Assembly (NCBI GenBank): GCA_002437415.1
Contig: DJPL01000050.1
Location: 1-26,347 of the forward strand
Origin: Ruminococcaceae bacterium UBA6413
GTDB taxonomy: Bacteria; Bacillota; Clostridia; Oscillospirales; Ruminococcaceae
DNA: 26,347 nt
Direction of reading: 5' to 3'
Under the pieces are notes generated by a model. The model saw only the letters and a list, made by a program, of their open reading frames with translations. It searched no databases and was not told where the DNA came from. Of this stretch, positions 26,106-26,347 are shown piece by piece. Made by a program: the position numbers and the translations under genes. Numbering within the stretch: the first letter of the stretch is position 1; each line of letters begins with the position of its first letter.

Positions 26106-26347
26106 ATGGCAAAGCAGAAATTTGAACGTACCAAGCCCCACGTAAACATTGGTACAATCGGTCACGTAGACCACGGTAAGACTACTTTAACAGCAGCTAT
26201 CACAAAGGTTCTTTCACTCAAGGGCTATGCTCAGTTTGAAGCATACGATATGATCGATAAGGCTCCCGAGGAGAGAGAACGTGGTATCACAATCAACACA
26301 GCTCACGTTGAGTATGAGACAGACAAGCGTCACTATGCTCACGTTGA
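26106..26347 (+). CDS. tuf: Translation elongation factor Tu, C-terminus cut by window edge
   Basis: The first 80 codons of EF-Tu are present. It starts MAKQKFERTKPHVN, and G1 'GHVDHGKTTLTAAI' begins near residue 19; the switch region 'ERERGITINTAHVEY' follows. AAAGGAGG lies upstream of the ATG. It completes the standard str order rpsL-rpsG-fusA-tuf and delivers aminoacyl-tRNA to the ribosome. Confidence 0.97.
   Translation, partial: MAKQKFERTKPHVNIGTIGHVDHGKTTLTAAITKVLSLKGYAQFEAYDMIDKAPEERERGITINTAHVEYETDKRHYAHV

Overview
The window looks like a chromosomal segment from a gut-type Firmicute of the Clostridia, most likely an Oscillospiraceae/Ruminococcus-like bacterium. The basis is the str-operon and rpoBC proteins, the strong AGGAGG ribosome binding sites, the sigma-A promoters of TTGACA-N17-TATAAT type, the DUF3793/DUF2325/flavodoxin cluster and the cytoplasmic GH26/GH2 glycosidases. 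The taxon is inferred from protein flavour only.

Left part (1-2690): a tight minus-strand cassette of six genes runs from a promoter at 2201-2229 off the left edge. In transcription order they encode a lipoprotein with a Ser/Tyr/Asp-rich linker, a 62-aa Cys/His protein, a 76-aa two-helix membrane protein, a 26-aa hydrophobic peptide, a 129-aa membrane protein, and a zinc-ribbon protein cut by the edge. A divergent XRE-type regulator lies to the right, and a 15-bp palindrome overlaps the -35 box of the cassette promoter. This is the least familiar part of the window and the best candidate for an undescribed unit.

Regulatory and transport part (2726-9560): a minus-strand operon DUF2325 - DUF3793 - flavodoxin, probably iron or redox linked, is followed by a minus-strand LysR regulator. 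Divergent from LysR is a plus-strand operon of a MarR regulator and two ABC exporter half-transporters. The first half has a degenerate ATPase site and the second a canonical one, so they probably form a heterodimer. TTAG/CTAA-type inverted repeats lie upstream of both the flavodoxin operon and the MarR operon.

Repeat-rich gap (9361-10073): no convincing gene. It holds a transporter terminator, a 24-bp tandem repeat array and a GC-rich inverted-repeat element resembling a MITE. A single Phd/YefM-type antitoxin with no visible toxin follows, then a two-gene glycosidase operon (GH26 mannanase-like and GH2 beta-galactosidase-like, both without signal peptides) with its own promoter.

Core part (14821-26347): rpoB and rpoC form a unit with its own promoter and are not preceded by ribosomal stalk genes. 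They end in a terminator whose 3' arm carries the -35 box of the next promoter. The str operon follows: rpsL, rpsG, fusA and the start of tuf, which runs off the right edge.
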